DNA of 64,000 bases, from assembly GCA_037178855.1 (NCBI GenBank), contig JASJZC010000005.1, positions 868,001-932,000 on the forward strand, read 5' to 3'. Under the pieces are notes generated by a model. That model was not told where the DNA came from, ran no database searches, and was given only the letters and a program-made list of their open reading frames with translations. This stretch comes from Oscheius sp. JU75 (taxonomy: Eukaryota; Nematoda; Chromadorea; Rhabditida; Rhabditidae). Shown here piece after piece: positions 1 through 12,000 of this stretch. The position numbers and the translations under genes were made by a program. Numbering within the stretch: the stretch's first letter is position 1; each line of letters begins with the position of its first letter.

Positions 1-604
1 CTATATACATTCCATCCACGATGTCAACTTTCCTTTTTGATCTTATTTGAACGGTATCACAGCCGGATGTGTTGGTGACAATCTAACTCTGAAATGGTCC
101 TGAGACAGAAAAGTTCCTTCACTAAAAAGAATACTTGCTTCACACAGCGAAAGTTTGCTAAAAGCAAAAAGGCTTCAAGATTTGTAAACAGTGATCCTCA
201 TGAAGTTTGGATATTTCCTACTTTTACGTCAACTAGTTCTGTTTGCTACTCTGTAAAACCTAAAGGCTTCAAATTTTATATTAAACTAAGCTGTATCAAG
301 GGTTTGTCGCTTTCACATCGACACTGTTTTCTCCGTCTACTAGTCTTGGGCTACCCTTATCGCAAGCTACAAAAGAACCTTTTTAGACATTTCCCACCTT
401 CGCCTCTCTCTCCACTCATAAAACCCATGTTGGTCTTCCCTCTTTCTCCCCCGCCTCTCTCTCTCATAAAATCACACGTCACTTCACTGCCTGACTCACC
501 TTTTGAAACTGTCTTGACTCACTTTTGGGAGTGGAAACTGAACCAATTTGAAGGCAATATAGATCTCAGGACAAGAGAGTACAGGGAAGAACAATAGAAT
601 GAAC

Positions 605-1030
605 TCACAGTCTAAAAGGTCTAGATGGTACGGTTGTGTAAGGACAGGAAACTTTTGAAAGAGAAAGTTTAGACTATACGGGAGGGATAAGATCACAAAA
701 CTAAGACCGTACGGGTGGGGTACCATGAGAAGTTTGAGCTGTAAGAGATCTAGACAGTACGGGAGAAACTATTTAGGGATTCTGAGAAGCTAGATGGTAC
801 GGAATAGAAATACATGGGACTACGGTAGAAAGCAGTTAGAATAGTCCAGAGTACTGAAACTGAGACAGTACGGATGAGAAACTTCTTAGTGGTTCGGTAG
901 GAAAGAGCAGTGGCGACCCGGCATGTCACCACAAAAGCCACGGTTCGCAAAGAAAACCCCGTGAATTCATGCAGTGCCATTGCGGAGAGCCCCTTTTTGG
1001 ATTTCGGGGCCTAAAAACTAGACAACACGG
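605..1030 (+). repeat. degenerate GTACGG-motif repeat array
   Basis: A motif close to GACAGTACGGGAGAAAC recurs irregularly (near 629, 707, 751, 792, 863 and 1018), with spacing of about 40-80 bases. The same motif reappears at 1940-2120, and on the opposite strand at 20285-20412. It looks like a decayed satellite or dispersed repeat rather than coding sequence. Confidence 0.6.
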
Positions 1031-1929
1031 GCGGGATTGGAAGAGAGACGGGGCCTGTCGCGCCGCGCATTGCGGACTGTCTGGCCGGCTGTAGCGCCGC
1101 CCACCAAATTCGAACCTCCTCCCCCTCCCATGTTGATCGCACCAAAAAAATGGAAAGGCCGCCGCAACCGCCGAGTGGCGTCAGAGACTGAGAGACAGAG
1201 AAAGAGACAGAGACAGAGAGGCAGAGAGATAGAGAGAGAAAAGTAGAGTGAGAGAGTCCCCTATTGGGGTTGGCGAGAGGTCCAAAATTGTGCGAAGAAT
1301 GAAACGGTAAAGTGTGGGAAAAATGTGAAAAGAAGAGATTTGGAAGGAGACGTAGCAAAAAAAAATCCAAAATATGGTATGAAATCGGGGAATGTATCGA
1401 CTGTCTCCGACTAACAGTAGGGAAGATATAGTCTTCGTGAAACACAAAAAGTATGAATGCTTGAAACCCTGGATGTTCGGAGATTTCATTCACTTTCATG
1501 CTTCATCTTCTTGAAATACTGTCTTTTTGATTGCGAAACCAATAATTCAGTGACTTGCAAGTTTTTTTCAATTCACAATTTTTTATTTTAATAACGTTTC
1601 AAATCTTTAGACGTAAACCGGTTACTGATTGTTGTCCGTTGCCCTGAAAAAAAAAAGTTACTCTTGTCTATTTCGCGTTCTCTTCCTTCCAATGTGCCCG
1701 AATCTGGTCGTATAAATCATGCAAATACTCAAAGAGAGGACGAGGGGCTGGTTGAGGCCAACAGGCCTCAACAACACTGCCACTGACAAACATGGTCGAT
1801 TTCGGGACGGTCTGGGGTGACAATTGTATGAAAAAAGAATCTATTTTTTGGTAGAACAGAGCTGTTTTAGTCCAGCCGAGGCTATAGAGATGGGAAATTT
1901 ATTGCTTCTAAACTACCGAGACACAAGGA

Positions 1930-2125
1930 ATGAAAAATTCTAGCATCGGATACAGTACGCGTAGGAGTTTCACTGACTACCGAGATAGTACGGGGAGGTA
2001 CATAATCAGGTACTGAGGCAGTATGGATGAATTTTACTGGCTCTCAAACAAGTACGGGAGAGAAATCGCCCAGTTTCCGTAACAGAATGGGTTCGATCAT
2101 GTTCAACTACTGATTTTTGAACGGT
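1930..2125 (+). repeat. degenerate GTACGG-motif repeat, second block
   Basis: Same family as the block at 605-1030. Copies lie near 1950, 1985, 2016, 2049 and 2122, each with an AGTACGG-like core followed by a purine-rich tail. Confidence 0.5.
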
Positions 2126-3964
2126 ACGAGAGCACCTTGAGACATAGGAACAAAAAACTGATTTTGTAGTTCATGACTTCAACGCAGCATAAAACAGAGA
2201 ATAGATTCGTTTATACGAAAGTGTTGAAACATTTTTTTTGTTGGAAAATATGGACAACTTTATTCTGTCTTTTATAGGGCGGATGCATAACTTTCTAGTC
2301 ATTGACAGCCACAGAACGCGGATCCAGATCAAATGTTCTATATAATGACAGTTTGAAACAATCCTCTTTCTAGACGACTTTTTGAATTCGACCTTTGGCC
2401 ACCCAGGAAAAGGAGGGATACAACTTCTCCATTTGCGTTGTTTTATAGGCTTGCTGAAACCCAAATTTCTGTAATAATGTTGGCGTATATAATTATAGAA
2501 AACAGCATACCAAGATGCTTCCTAGCAATATCCTTATCATTGTAGCTTGCACGCACTTTTGTTTCTTTTTTCGTAATTTCTTTCCACTATAACCCGCTGG
2601 ACCACAATATGTACAACTTTATTCATAGCGATTTTGGAACAAAAACGCGTTTTTTCAGTGATCAGTGACAAAGGCAGAGAGACAGTTCCAAGTGCCGGCT
2701 CCTGACTTCAAATTACAGTGTCCCATTCGAACCTCCCACCACTCAATTATACTCTGACCTCCACCACTCTGCGCTCTTTTGTCTCGTTTTTTCGAGCCGC
2801 GGATTGGACGCCATTAGGGCTCGGCAGGGGATGATCCGCTCCGACAGGTATTCATACTTTCCAGTGTGGCCCCAATCCAAAAGAGGGAGAGAGGGAGAGG
2901 GACGGTTATTGAATGCCTGTTGAGGGCGCTCCGACCCCGGCCGCGAGAGCGGCCCCCCTATTGTTGGAGCGACCTTGAAATGCGAGGCAATTATGAGAGT
3001 CTTTCGCTCTCTTTCTATGTGTGTGCGACTGTGTGGGTCTGATGGAGAGAGAGGGTGATCGAGAGAAAGAGGGAAATTTGAATGGTAACAAGGATAGAGG
3101 AGAAAATAATTTCCAAAAATGTCACCAACACCTGAAGTGAAAAACAAAAAATTGATATGCAGGAAGCGTAAAACGTACATGTTTTTTTTCAGAAGAATAG
3201 AAAGATCAGAAAATTGTTTTCTTGACTAAAAAAGAAAATCTATATTGTGCTGTTAGCATTTGAGCCAGAACAACTACTGTTGAAGAATATTGGATTCTGC
3301 AAAGAGCTTGCAAATTTCTATTGTTCTTATTCATACTCTCTTTAGCACATGAAATATCCCTGTAACACAGACACAGAGAAACAAATTACTCAACAATGTC
3401 TGCCTTGACTAAGCTGCCTCAATTGAAACATTGGTAGTTTTCTTAATAGGGAGTAAGCGCTACCAATTGTTGAGAAATTTTATCATATCTTGAAACAAAA
3501 CATGTTCAAAGTTTTGGCTCTAGGAACAGTATTATCGTTTAGAATGTTTCGCAAATAAGCTCCAGATGATATTGATATGCACCAAATCGTCTCTGATACC
3601 CATTTTTTTCAGTGTTTCAAGATTTTCTTTTTCTCCCTCACACTCTCGAAAACATGTTGCTACGAGAAAGACAGAGATTGCGACCACGATAATGGTCGGG
3701 AAAGAAGGGAAACACACCATGTTTTGCACACTTTCACTCACAAAGAATGGGGACCAAAAGGACGCTGCTTGGCACTCGAGAACGACCGCGGATCCTATGA
3801 AAAACGCGGTTTTCCGACGTGTCAAACAGAGGACTGGAGGATTGGAGTAGACGCACTGGCACTGTCCCCGTCACAGGAAAATTGTTACATAAAAAAAACA
3901 GTACTCGAAATCAGGGACTCAAAAAAAAGGAGTAGCTTGAAAGAATCGCTCTACTATTGGACCG

Positions 3965-4085
3965 AGGTCACGGTCTATAACTTTGCAGAGCATCGGGAAA
4001 AAAAATTTTCTTGGCCCCGAAAAACGCAAATACGTAATTGCGAATTCTTATGTAAGGGGGCGCTTCTAATAGGGGTAACACGGTT
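3965..4085 (+). repeat. partial copy of the TTCTAATAG MITE family
   Basis: Contains the family landmarks in order: CTTTGCAGAGCAT, CCCCGAAAAACGC, TTATGTAAGG and GGGGCGCTTCTAATAGGGG. The same blocks occur in the full element at 18618-18850 and in a second partial copy at about 56530-56660. The left half of the inverted repeat is missing. Confidence 0.5.
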
Positions 4086-4393
4086 GGTCTTTATTTTCTG
4101 GTTACATGAGCAGTATAGCAGTAGAGAACTGGAAGTGTGATCAGTAATTGACCCTTGGTTACATGAAAAACTGTTTGAAACAGAAACTAAAAGAACGTCT
4201 ATTATCGGCTAATAGATCGAGATAGATCTCGTCCTCGTTGGCCAGCCTCACTCTAGACGGGAAGGTGAAACATAAGAAAACAAGCTCTGTACAATCGGAA
4301 TGTATCTTCTCTTCTCCAATCTCCCCAGCGGACTGTCTATCGACCAGTCATTTTATAGCCTCCCTTCTCCCCGTACCAGTCTTGATAACTCAT

Positions 4394-4400
4394 TATAAAT
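4394..4400 (+). promoter_or_regulatory. TATA box of the AT-hook gene
   Basis: TATAAAT, 53 bases upstream of the start codon at 4453. This spacing allows transcription to begin at about 4425. Confidence 0.5.
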
Positions 4401-4452
4401 TCATCGTCGAAGCTTCGATCTGAGAAAAGTATCATTCTTCTTTCTTCCCCAA

Positions 4453-5031
4453 ATGTCGTATCGGAGGATCTGGCTCGGATCGTACCCTGTTCTTCCCGGA
4501 ATGGAGGTCCACCTCAAGTTCGATCTGAAGAGGTACACTGTCCTGACGGATGGCTTAGCTCGTCCCGGATTCCTGGCTGCCTATGAGGGAAATCCGAACA
4601 GTGCCCCTAGGCCTCCGGTCTGTCCGGATAGCATCCGTCTTCCTAAGGGAATGAATGGAAAGAAGATGCAGATTTGTAAGAAAAGAGGGCGACCGGTATG
4701 TCTCTGTCTCTGTGTCTCTGACTAAACTTTTTATTTCCAGAGGTTGACAAGGGAAGAACTGGCTAACAGAGGTAAAGAGCTACCACGTCCTCCTCCTGTC
4801 CCTAACCCCTTTACTCCTATCCCAAACCCTTACCTTGAGCCGGCACGTTCTTCGACCATGGTAGTCAATCTGCGAGAGCCAATAGTTCAGCAGGTCCCAC
4901 TCCCCTGTTTGAGCCTATCTCCTGATCTTATAACTCCGCCTCTGACGCCGGTTCTAATTCAGCCGCAACCCGTTAGAGTCAGTCCTACTCATTCGGTTGA
5001 GCACATGCCTGAAGTTTTCACACTTCATTGA
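4453..5031 (+). CDS. small AT-hook, proline-rich protein (2 exons)
   Basis: Two exons, 4453-4695 and 4741-5031, join in frame to give 176 residues. The 45-base intron starts GTATGT, ends TTTCCAG and carries a CTCTGTCTCTGT tract. The exon junction creates the motif KKRGRPRLT at about residues 77-85. This has the GRP core of an AT-hook, which binds the minor groove of AT-rich DNA, so a nuclear role is likely. The rest is an N-terminal globular-looking part (about 1-75) and a proline-rich tail (about 95-150) with no known domain. A TATA box lies 53 bases upstream. The gene is convergent with the nuclear receptor gene on the other strand, and the 3' ends are about 380 bases apart. I do not recognise an ortholog; the AT-hook call rests on the motif alone. 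Confidence 0.7.
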
Positions 5032-5414
5032 AAAGTTACAAAAAATGCAAATGAATGTTGTTGAGAAATTCATTCCAAAACACTTTCCACTCCCTGTCAA
5101 AATTTTGTCAATTGTTTGACGTTATGAAAAGTCGCTGTCAGAAACCTAGCAAACGCGATGCTGTCGCATAGTACTCAATGTAGTCTTGAAACATTTTTGC
5201 TATACTATTACTGCTTTGGTCTCCTTGTACCACGTCTCTCCTCCCCGAGCAGAAGTTCATTCTGAACTACGACTAGCGATAATCACACGAAAATCAAAGA
5301 ATGTTTCAACACTTTTGCGTCATTATTATTATGACCAATCTAGCTAATGCAATTTAGAGGAACACTAAAATTTTAGATCGCTGTCACTGTCTTTTTCTAT
5401 CAATCCATTTATTC

Positions 5415-8400
5415 CTACCCATGACAATTCATAATCTCTCTAATCTGTTCCAGAGATAAATCTGGGTAGAACTCTTCCCTCACTTCTTCTGCTGAGACCT
5501 CTGCAATCTTGATTCCCAGTTCCAATAAGTTGACACTGTCAGTGGAAGTGACACTTCTTTGGGCTTGTAGCATAGTCAAGGTAGCGATTGACTGCCACTG
5601 TCCGAAGCAGATTTCGAGATTTGAAAGTACTTGACTTGGAGTTCCTGAAAGCATTTCTGAGCGGAGTTCGTACACTTTTATAACGTTGCTGGAACCTAGG
5701 AAATGCCTAACTTTCGGTTTGTAGCTTTGGCTCCAACTTCAGTATAAAACACAATTTTTCCAATATGCTGACAATCCGCGTTATTCATCTCGACCTTGAA
5801 TGAAAGGTTACCAGTTTTGAAAAGAAGGTGACAGTACAGACTCCACAGTTCTGTTAAAGACAGTTTGACAGATTTTATTGTTTCAGCCAGTTCTGATATA
5901 GGAGACACTGAAGCAAACTTCGTTTTTTTCAGGCAATATAGAACTCACTCCTCTTTTCCAAATATTGAGCATTTTTGACCAGAATGTGGAGAAGAAAGAC
6001 TGAGTGCCAGTTATGCTGGTAGAGAGTCTGAAATTCGAGGATTATGGAGTAAAAACTAACGAAATGGACATCGAAAAATAGTAATGGCGAAAAAAAATGT
6101 AGAGATCAACGCTCCAGTTATTGTTCGACTTTTATAGCATCGATGAAGCAAAAGTGTTTGTGACTAACACTTGTAAGATGACCCTGAAGCCAGGCATTAC
6201 TTTTCAAACTGTCAAAGCCTTATAGTATTCGTGAAACAAAAAATTTTCTAAATAGTAAACGCTGGAAAACTAAAGTCTCGTTCCAATACTAACTGTCCTA
6301 TTTCACTAGGTGTATAAGTTACAGGCACTTGTCTGAGAATCAGTATAAGCTACGGATTAGGAACACTTCAAAAATACAGGTTCTGCAACTTTTCTGATTC
6401 CAAGACTAAACAGGACTATAGAATAATTTTACAATTAGCTTTGTTACTGTAGTCTTGTGACATCAACAGCTTGACCACCAATACTGTCGTCATCTTATTG
6501 CAGGCGAAATCAGCTAACGATTAGATTTCAAAAAATGTTTCACTATTGAAGTGTAGGTGAACCAAAAAAGTTTACGACTAGGAAAGACTGGAAAAAAAGG
6601 TTCTCGTCTCAATAGTAGTATTTTTTATAGAGACTGAACTTTTTGTCTCATGATGTTCATTAAGTCTGGGAAATGGGAAAAGGTGCAAAAACGGAGTGAG
6701 CTTGCACACTGAAAAATAAGAACCAAAGATATTCAAGTTCTAGCATGGTTTTATGCGTACGACTGGGCTAGTTTTGTTAATGGGGTTTGAGACCCTAGGA
6801 GCTTAGTAGGTTATGTCAGGTTGACTATTGAAATAATGGTGAAACTAAACAGTTCATGTCCTATTTTGGAAAAGATAGTTGTCATTCTATACGTATGCAA
6901 TTTACATAAATCCTGACTTTTTTCTCTACGATGATCACATCAAGATGTTGATCCAGCTTGGCAAAGTTTTGGACGTTCTTTTGTTTCATGAAGAGCATAA
7001 GATTCAATTGGAAATGCAATCAATAAGCTGAATAGGTTTTTGGAAATTTTAATTTTTTTTTGTTTCAAACCATTAATATACGTGAAGTTCGAGAGAAACA
7101 GTCAATGTTACTTTTGTGGCGCCAGAGAAAAACTACCTTTCTCGTCTCTACAGTCATTTCCACCACAGCCAACATTCTCATCAAATTCCGTAGCTCCAAC
7201 ACATTTTCCGATGCCCTTGTGGGCTTCTTGACCAGACCAGCAATTGTGAAATCTAGAAAACGATCAGTTTCAGAACATTGAGTTTACAAACCTGCCCCCC
7301 TTATATGCGGAACTTGGAACATACGATGAGAGAAACTGGGAGCGAACTGTGAAGTAAAGAAGGAAGTGAAAGGGGAAGGAGTAGGGGAGAATCTGAACAT
7401 TGTAAAATAGATAAACCTAAAAAAACACCTCTTTTTCTCCACTGCATTGCTGGGAGCCCGGCGCTCGTGTTGGACGGCTGAAACAGTAAAACAGTGCTGG
7501 TAACCTAGTTTCTAAAATGCATAATTGGATAATTTGTTTCAACTTGTGTATAAGGGTGGAAACCATCTTTTCCATGCAATCCATACTTCACAGAGAAAAT
7601 TTCAAAACAACTACAGCTTACAATAAGGCCCGACTGGGCCGGGCCGATTTTCAGCGCCCTGCGGCTCGGACCGAGCCGGGTCGAAACCATTTCAACGCTC
7701 AAGGTGCGTAATGCAAATCATCCATTTAGGGAGATTACAATTTTTAGCTTTGCAATATTTTGCAAAGTTGTAGTGTTTTTTCTGCTCTACAACTTTGCAG
7801 AATATCGCAATTTTTTTAAAATTTTGTAAATAGATGAACTATGAACTTTTAGTGAGTAACCTACTTGCAGTTTTCAATACATCTATTCATTGTACTATAA
7901 CGACCTACCATGCCTGTTCATGTTGACCTTGATGCACTTTTTGAAGCGACAGTGCTGACATTGGTTCCTTCTGACGACATCGACCACACAGCTTCCTTCT
8001 TCTTTGCATATAAAGTCCAGATTTCGACGGATTGACCTCAAATAGACAGCATTTACGTATCATGATCGCGGTGAAAATTTTTGGATGATAAGTTTAGTGC
8101 AGCAGAGCATTTTTTCAATAAATATAGACAGCGCCATGGTATTGTCAACACTTACGTATTCTCAAAGTATGACTCTATTGAAACCATTCCTTTCTTTAAC
8201 ACTTGCAACAAACCGACCTTTGAAACATTCAAGTATTAGCATTCATGGCAGAATATTGGTGAAACAGTTATATACTCGTATGCGGACTTATATGATATCA
8301 AAATTTTTTGTTTCACAGTTGGGATGAAAGAAGAGGAAGAATCGAAAGAGTATTAACCTGACGAGTTTTTAGAAAAAATGTACAACATATCAACTGAACA

Positions 8401-8567
8401 AATACGATCAAGTTGGTCCCACTAACCTCTTGAAGAATCCTCTACAGCCATCACAGCTCACCACACCATAGTGTCTTCCTGAAATGTGGTTGTTACCTTG
8501 GTAGCGAAATCAAACCAGAAGCTCGGTCTCCACAAACCAAGCAGATGGTTTCCTTTTGACGATCCAT
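5415..8567 (-). CDS. nuclear hormone receptor, NR2-like DNA-binding domain
   Basis: Minus-strand gene with the start at 8567. DNA-binding-domain exons are 8516-8567, 8427-8478 and 7909-8036, followed by hinge exons 7429-7477, 7292-7392 and 7137-7252. The ligand-domain end is in 5949-6027, 5812-5907 and 5415-5695. All these junctions keep phase, except that exons between 6028 and 7136 (early ligand domain) could not be placed. The domain has the receptor zinc-finger order: [14 protein letters not shown], then P-box [10 protein letters not shown], then [13 protein letters not shown]. This is followed by AVQHERRAP, a hinge sequence like that of the NR2 receptors (TLX/PNR type). The ligand-domain part ([17 protein letters not shown], then a C-terminal helix region) fits that fold, so it should be a DNA-binding transcription factor. 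The [11 protein letters not shown]-box differs from the common EGCK form. Subfamily and ligand binding are inference. Confidence 0.8.
7625..7830. repeat. dispersed repeat with GCAAAGTTGTAG hairpin
   Basis: A GC-rich part (GGGCCGGGCCGATTTT and flanks, 7625-7710) is followed by a palindrome at about 7752-7803. The palindrome arms are TTTGCAAAGTTGTAG and CTACAACTTTGCA. The same two parts in the same order recur at about 16825-17010, and the hairpin alone recurs near 18700-18755 and 40590-40640. It sits in the intron between the DNA-binding-domain and hinge exons of the nuclear receptor gene. Confidence 0.65.
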
Positions 8568-9067
8568 ATCCTAAACTACTTTTAAAAATCCTGAGAGTCG
8601 CATTCTGTCTCTGTCTCCCTGTCTCTATCACTGTCCAGTATCTAAAACTTGGTCAAAAGAGGAGAAGTGTCACAGTAGACTGGCTTCCATCTTCCCACGC
8701 TCCTCATCCTCTCTCTCACTCCAAAAGTCTCTCTTGAAACAGCTCTGATCTCCTAACCGGGCGCACACGGGCGCTAATTGTGCCTAGCCAGAAGCGCTCA
8801 AGGTGCCTTCTAACGTGGGAAAGTGAGCCATAGAGAGAAGGGGAAGGGATTCAATGACATATTTTTCAAGGTTCGATGACAGCAGAACTATTCAAAACCT
8901 AGAGGCCCACGTTATCAGGAATGAGTGAAACAAAAAAAAGAATGTAACGTGCCCGGAAAACTGGGTTGCCGTTTTCATCATGAAGATACTGTATATCGGA
9001 AACAGCAACAGCCTAAATAGAGAAGATGAAACCAAAGAGTTTTCCAAACCGAAAAAATTTATTCACA

Positions 9068-12000
9068 CTACAAAAATCCAACCTTCTCCATGCTCATCTT
9101 GAATACCACATCTAGACAGCTTTCAAAGACCCTGTCAATATTTTTCGTGTCCGTAGCCACTGTGAAATGGATGTAGAGGGGCTTTTCTTCCGATTCATCT
9201 TGTTTCTTCAGCAGAAGTTTGAACTTTTCCTGGATGTAGTAAGCGCAAGCCTCAAAGCTTTGCTCTCCTGAAAATACAGTGTGACAGAGAATCAGTTAGA
9301 CAGAGAGAGACGCAGAGACAGTCACCTTCATAATCCTTGAAGCAAACAGCTTTTAAGGGTATAAGAATTTCGAGTTATGTTTCAGAGTTATATTATGAGG
9401 ACGGAGGCCAAGTGAACAACATTCAGAGAAGTCTTTTAGCGCTGCCATGTAACACATATCTAAGCTTAGCCTAGAAGATAGAAAAGGAGTCTATCAAATA
9501 TGAAATTTTTAGACGAACCAATAAAAGTATTGCTTCAATTCTGTATTTGATATCTGGTAGCAGAGGGACAGAGGAACTTAGAGTCAGAGACAGTCACCTT
9601 TATAATCCTTGAAGCAAACAGTAAGTGGGCACTTCTTGAGCTTTTCTTTGAAAATGTCCACCTTGTTCAGAAAGAGTATCATTGCTGTCCGAGATCCAAA
9701 ACATGGATTATTAGCCGTTCTTCGGAATAGACGCATACTATACTTCAGTTTGTTCTGAAAGAAACAAGCACTCAAAATGGGCGGGAAATGCAAGTACCTC
9801 TGGCTTGACATTACTTGCAATATTTTCTTCTGTAGGTTTTCGCTTGACGAAAATGTCTGCTTCTTCTGCCCTGAAAATTGCAGTGAGAAGCTTCGGGAAG
9901 ATCACTACGTAGAAGAACTTTACATTTTTTTCAGAAAGTTCTTGTTTTAAACTTTGCAAATAAGTCAGAGTTTTTAGTTAACACTGTCTCCGGTCCATTG
10001 AGCAGAAAAAACCTAAAACTTACATCATGTTGTAGGAAGCAATGTCCGTGACGAAGAGAACTCCCGCCGAGTTGTTGAAGCAATGTATCCATTTCCGCTG
10101 TTCTGATCGCTGCCCTCCGACATCCACCATTCTGGAGAAAAGTGGATAACATAATGTTTCATCATGTGTGTCCCACAGCAGAATCAACTTCTGCTTTCGT
10201 ACAAAAGAGTTCAGTGAAATATCCGTAGAAAAAGTCCATTTTCAATAAAGTGAATGTATTTGCTAAATATAATCAACATACCTTTCCCAAACTTTGCAAT
10301 TTACTTTTTTTCCAAGAAATAATACCCAAAAACTCACTTGAGCGTAGCATTCTTGAACTGAAACTCAATTTCCGTGATTCCTGCTGTCGGAACCCGTGCC
10401 CTTAGGGCATCCATGGTGTTGGGTCTGTATTGAGGATGACATATCCTGTCAATGTGTTCGATAAAACTGAAAGTTGCCTAGATGTGACGCGAGGGAAAAC
10501 CCTCACTAGGTAGCGGAATCCAGTAGATTCAGTTCCTCCTTCTTGGTCAGAACCTGCTCGGCCATCTTGGACTCGCAAATGTTCCTCATGGCCTCTATAA
10601 GAGGCGCAGTGATTTCAGTTTCATGGTAGCTGACAGTGTTCTCGAAGAAGTGGATGCTGGGCTGAAAGATGGTCACAGATCAACAGAATTGAGAAAGCAA
10701 TGAAAACAGATTTTTTTGTGTTTGCCAAATGTAATGTGGTGTTCTCTTCTGTCTTAGGTGTCCGATAGTTTTTAACCGTGCGAAGTTTTTTGTAAGCGGA
10801 ATCAAACGTGAGTCAGTACAAGTTATATCGAGTCGGTTAAATAGCTATGAAATATAAAAATTTCAAAAGCCCTTACAAGGTGTCACTTCATTGTAAACTC
10901 GTTAGAAACAAGTGTACTTTTGGCCTTTGATTTGGTGATTCCGTTTCTGATGTAATGAAGAGAAGAAAGCAAGCACAGAAGGGTTAAAAGCCAGACTGTA
11001 TTCAAGGGTTGAAACAGAAAAGTGTTGAAGAAAGAACTGGCCGCCTAACATCTGCTTTTTTTTTTAGAAAGCTGTAGCTAACTTTTTTTCATTTACCACC
11101 TCGGATGTTTCATCGGAATACTAATAGTTGACAAATACTTAATTTAGTACCGTCTTTCGTTGCGTGTAACCCTCGAACAAGGTCATTATTCGATTTCTCA
11201 TATTATTAGGACCTCAAAAATGCCTCTGGTTTTCCAAAAATCTATTACTGGGTCCATAAAACCTAAAAAGTATATGAAAGATGACAGCAATAGTACAATT
11301 CTGTTATCCAAAAGGATATTTACACATTTACGGCTTGAATGTTTCACTGTAAAAATGCAAAATAGCAATTCTGGAGAACTGCTGGGCTTGTATCTAACGA
11401 GATCTGTATCCCAGCAAGCTTGGTTACTAAACCACGAAAGATTTTGTTCAGTTTCATCCTCAGAATTTATTGGAACCTTGTCAACAGAAACCGACCAACG
11501 AATTAGCATATTCAGCTATGCGTTTCTATTTGATCAAGCTGTGGAACAAACTTAGTTTCGCGAAGCTCGCAAGGCTTGAAAAAATAGTACGCTTGTTTCT
11601 ATACCAAACATAAATGCTACTGTGCATTTCTATCAGTTCTGACCCTCAAACATAATTATTTTTCGATTTTGCTACCAGAAGAAATCTTGGAATCGACGTT
11701 TTTTTTCCCTGAAATCTGTTATCGGATCCATGAAACCTAATAAGTTTGGAAGTTTGACAAGAAAAGTACAAACTTGATCTCCAAAACTAATATTATCCTA
11801 CATTCACCTTGAATGTTTTACCGGTAACTCTAATCACTGTACTTTTCATCCTTTTCAACAATGAAGATACTTTTACGACTCACAACAATCCTCTGCTCTA
11901 CAGGCAGCTCCAGATATCTGGCCGACTGGATAATCTGACCGACGACCTGGAGCAGATTGGCCTGAACGAGGTATCGGATGTTGATAAAGTCCGTCTCGGT

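Larger units (their letters stand above)
1..4380. other. gene-poor left end
   Basis: I find no convincing gene here. The longer open frames lack plausible splice partners and recognisable domains. The stretch holds degenerate GTACGG-type repeats (about 605-1030 and 1930-2125), two GC-rich patches near 1000-1200 and 2780-2960, a GAGACA simple repeat at about 1180-1250, and a partial MITE copy near 3965-4085. The GC-rich patches could be promoter or untranslated sequence of a gene outside the window, but nothing shows that directly. Confidence 0.5.

Noticed and set aside
3577-4140. 187-codon open frame (+)
   Set aside because: Despite its length it has no domain or clear start, contains part of a MITE copy, and the opposite strand is equally open.
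5689-5711. A 23-base intron in the nuclear receptor ligand-domain exons
   Set aside because: It would keep frame, but it is far too short. A 116-base intron (5696-5811, donor CTG-GTAACC, acceptor TTTCCTAG) also keeps phase and gives a better match to the receptor fold.
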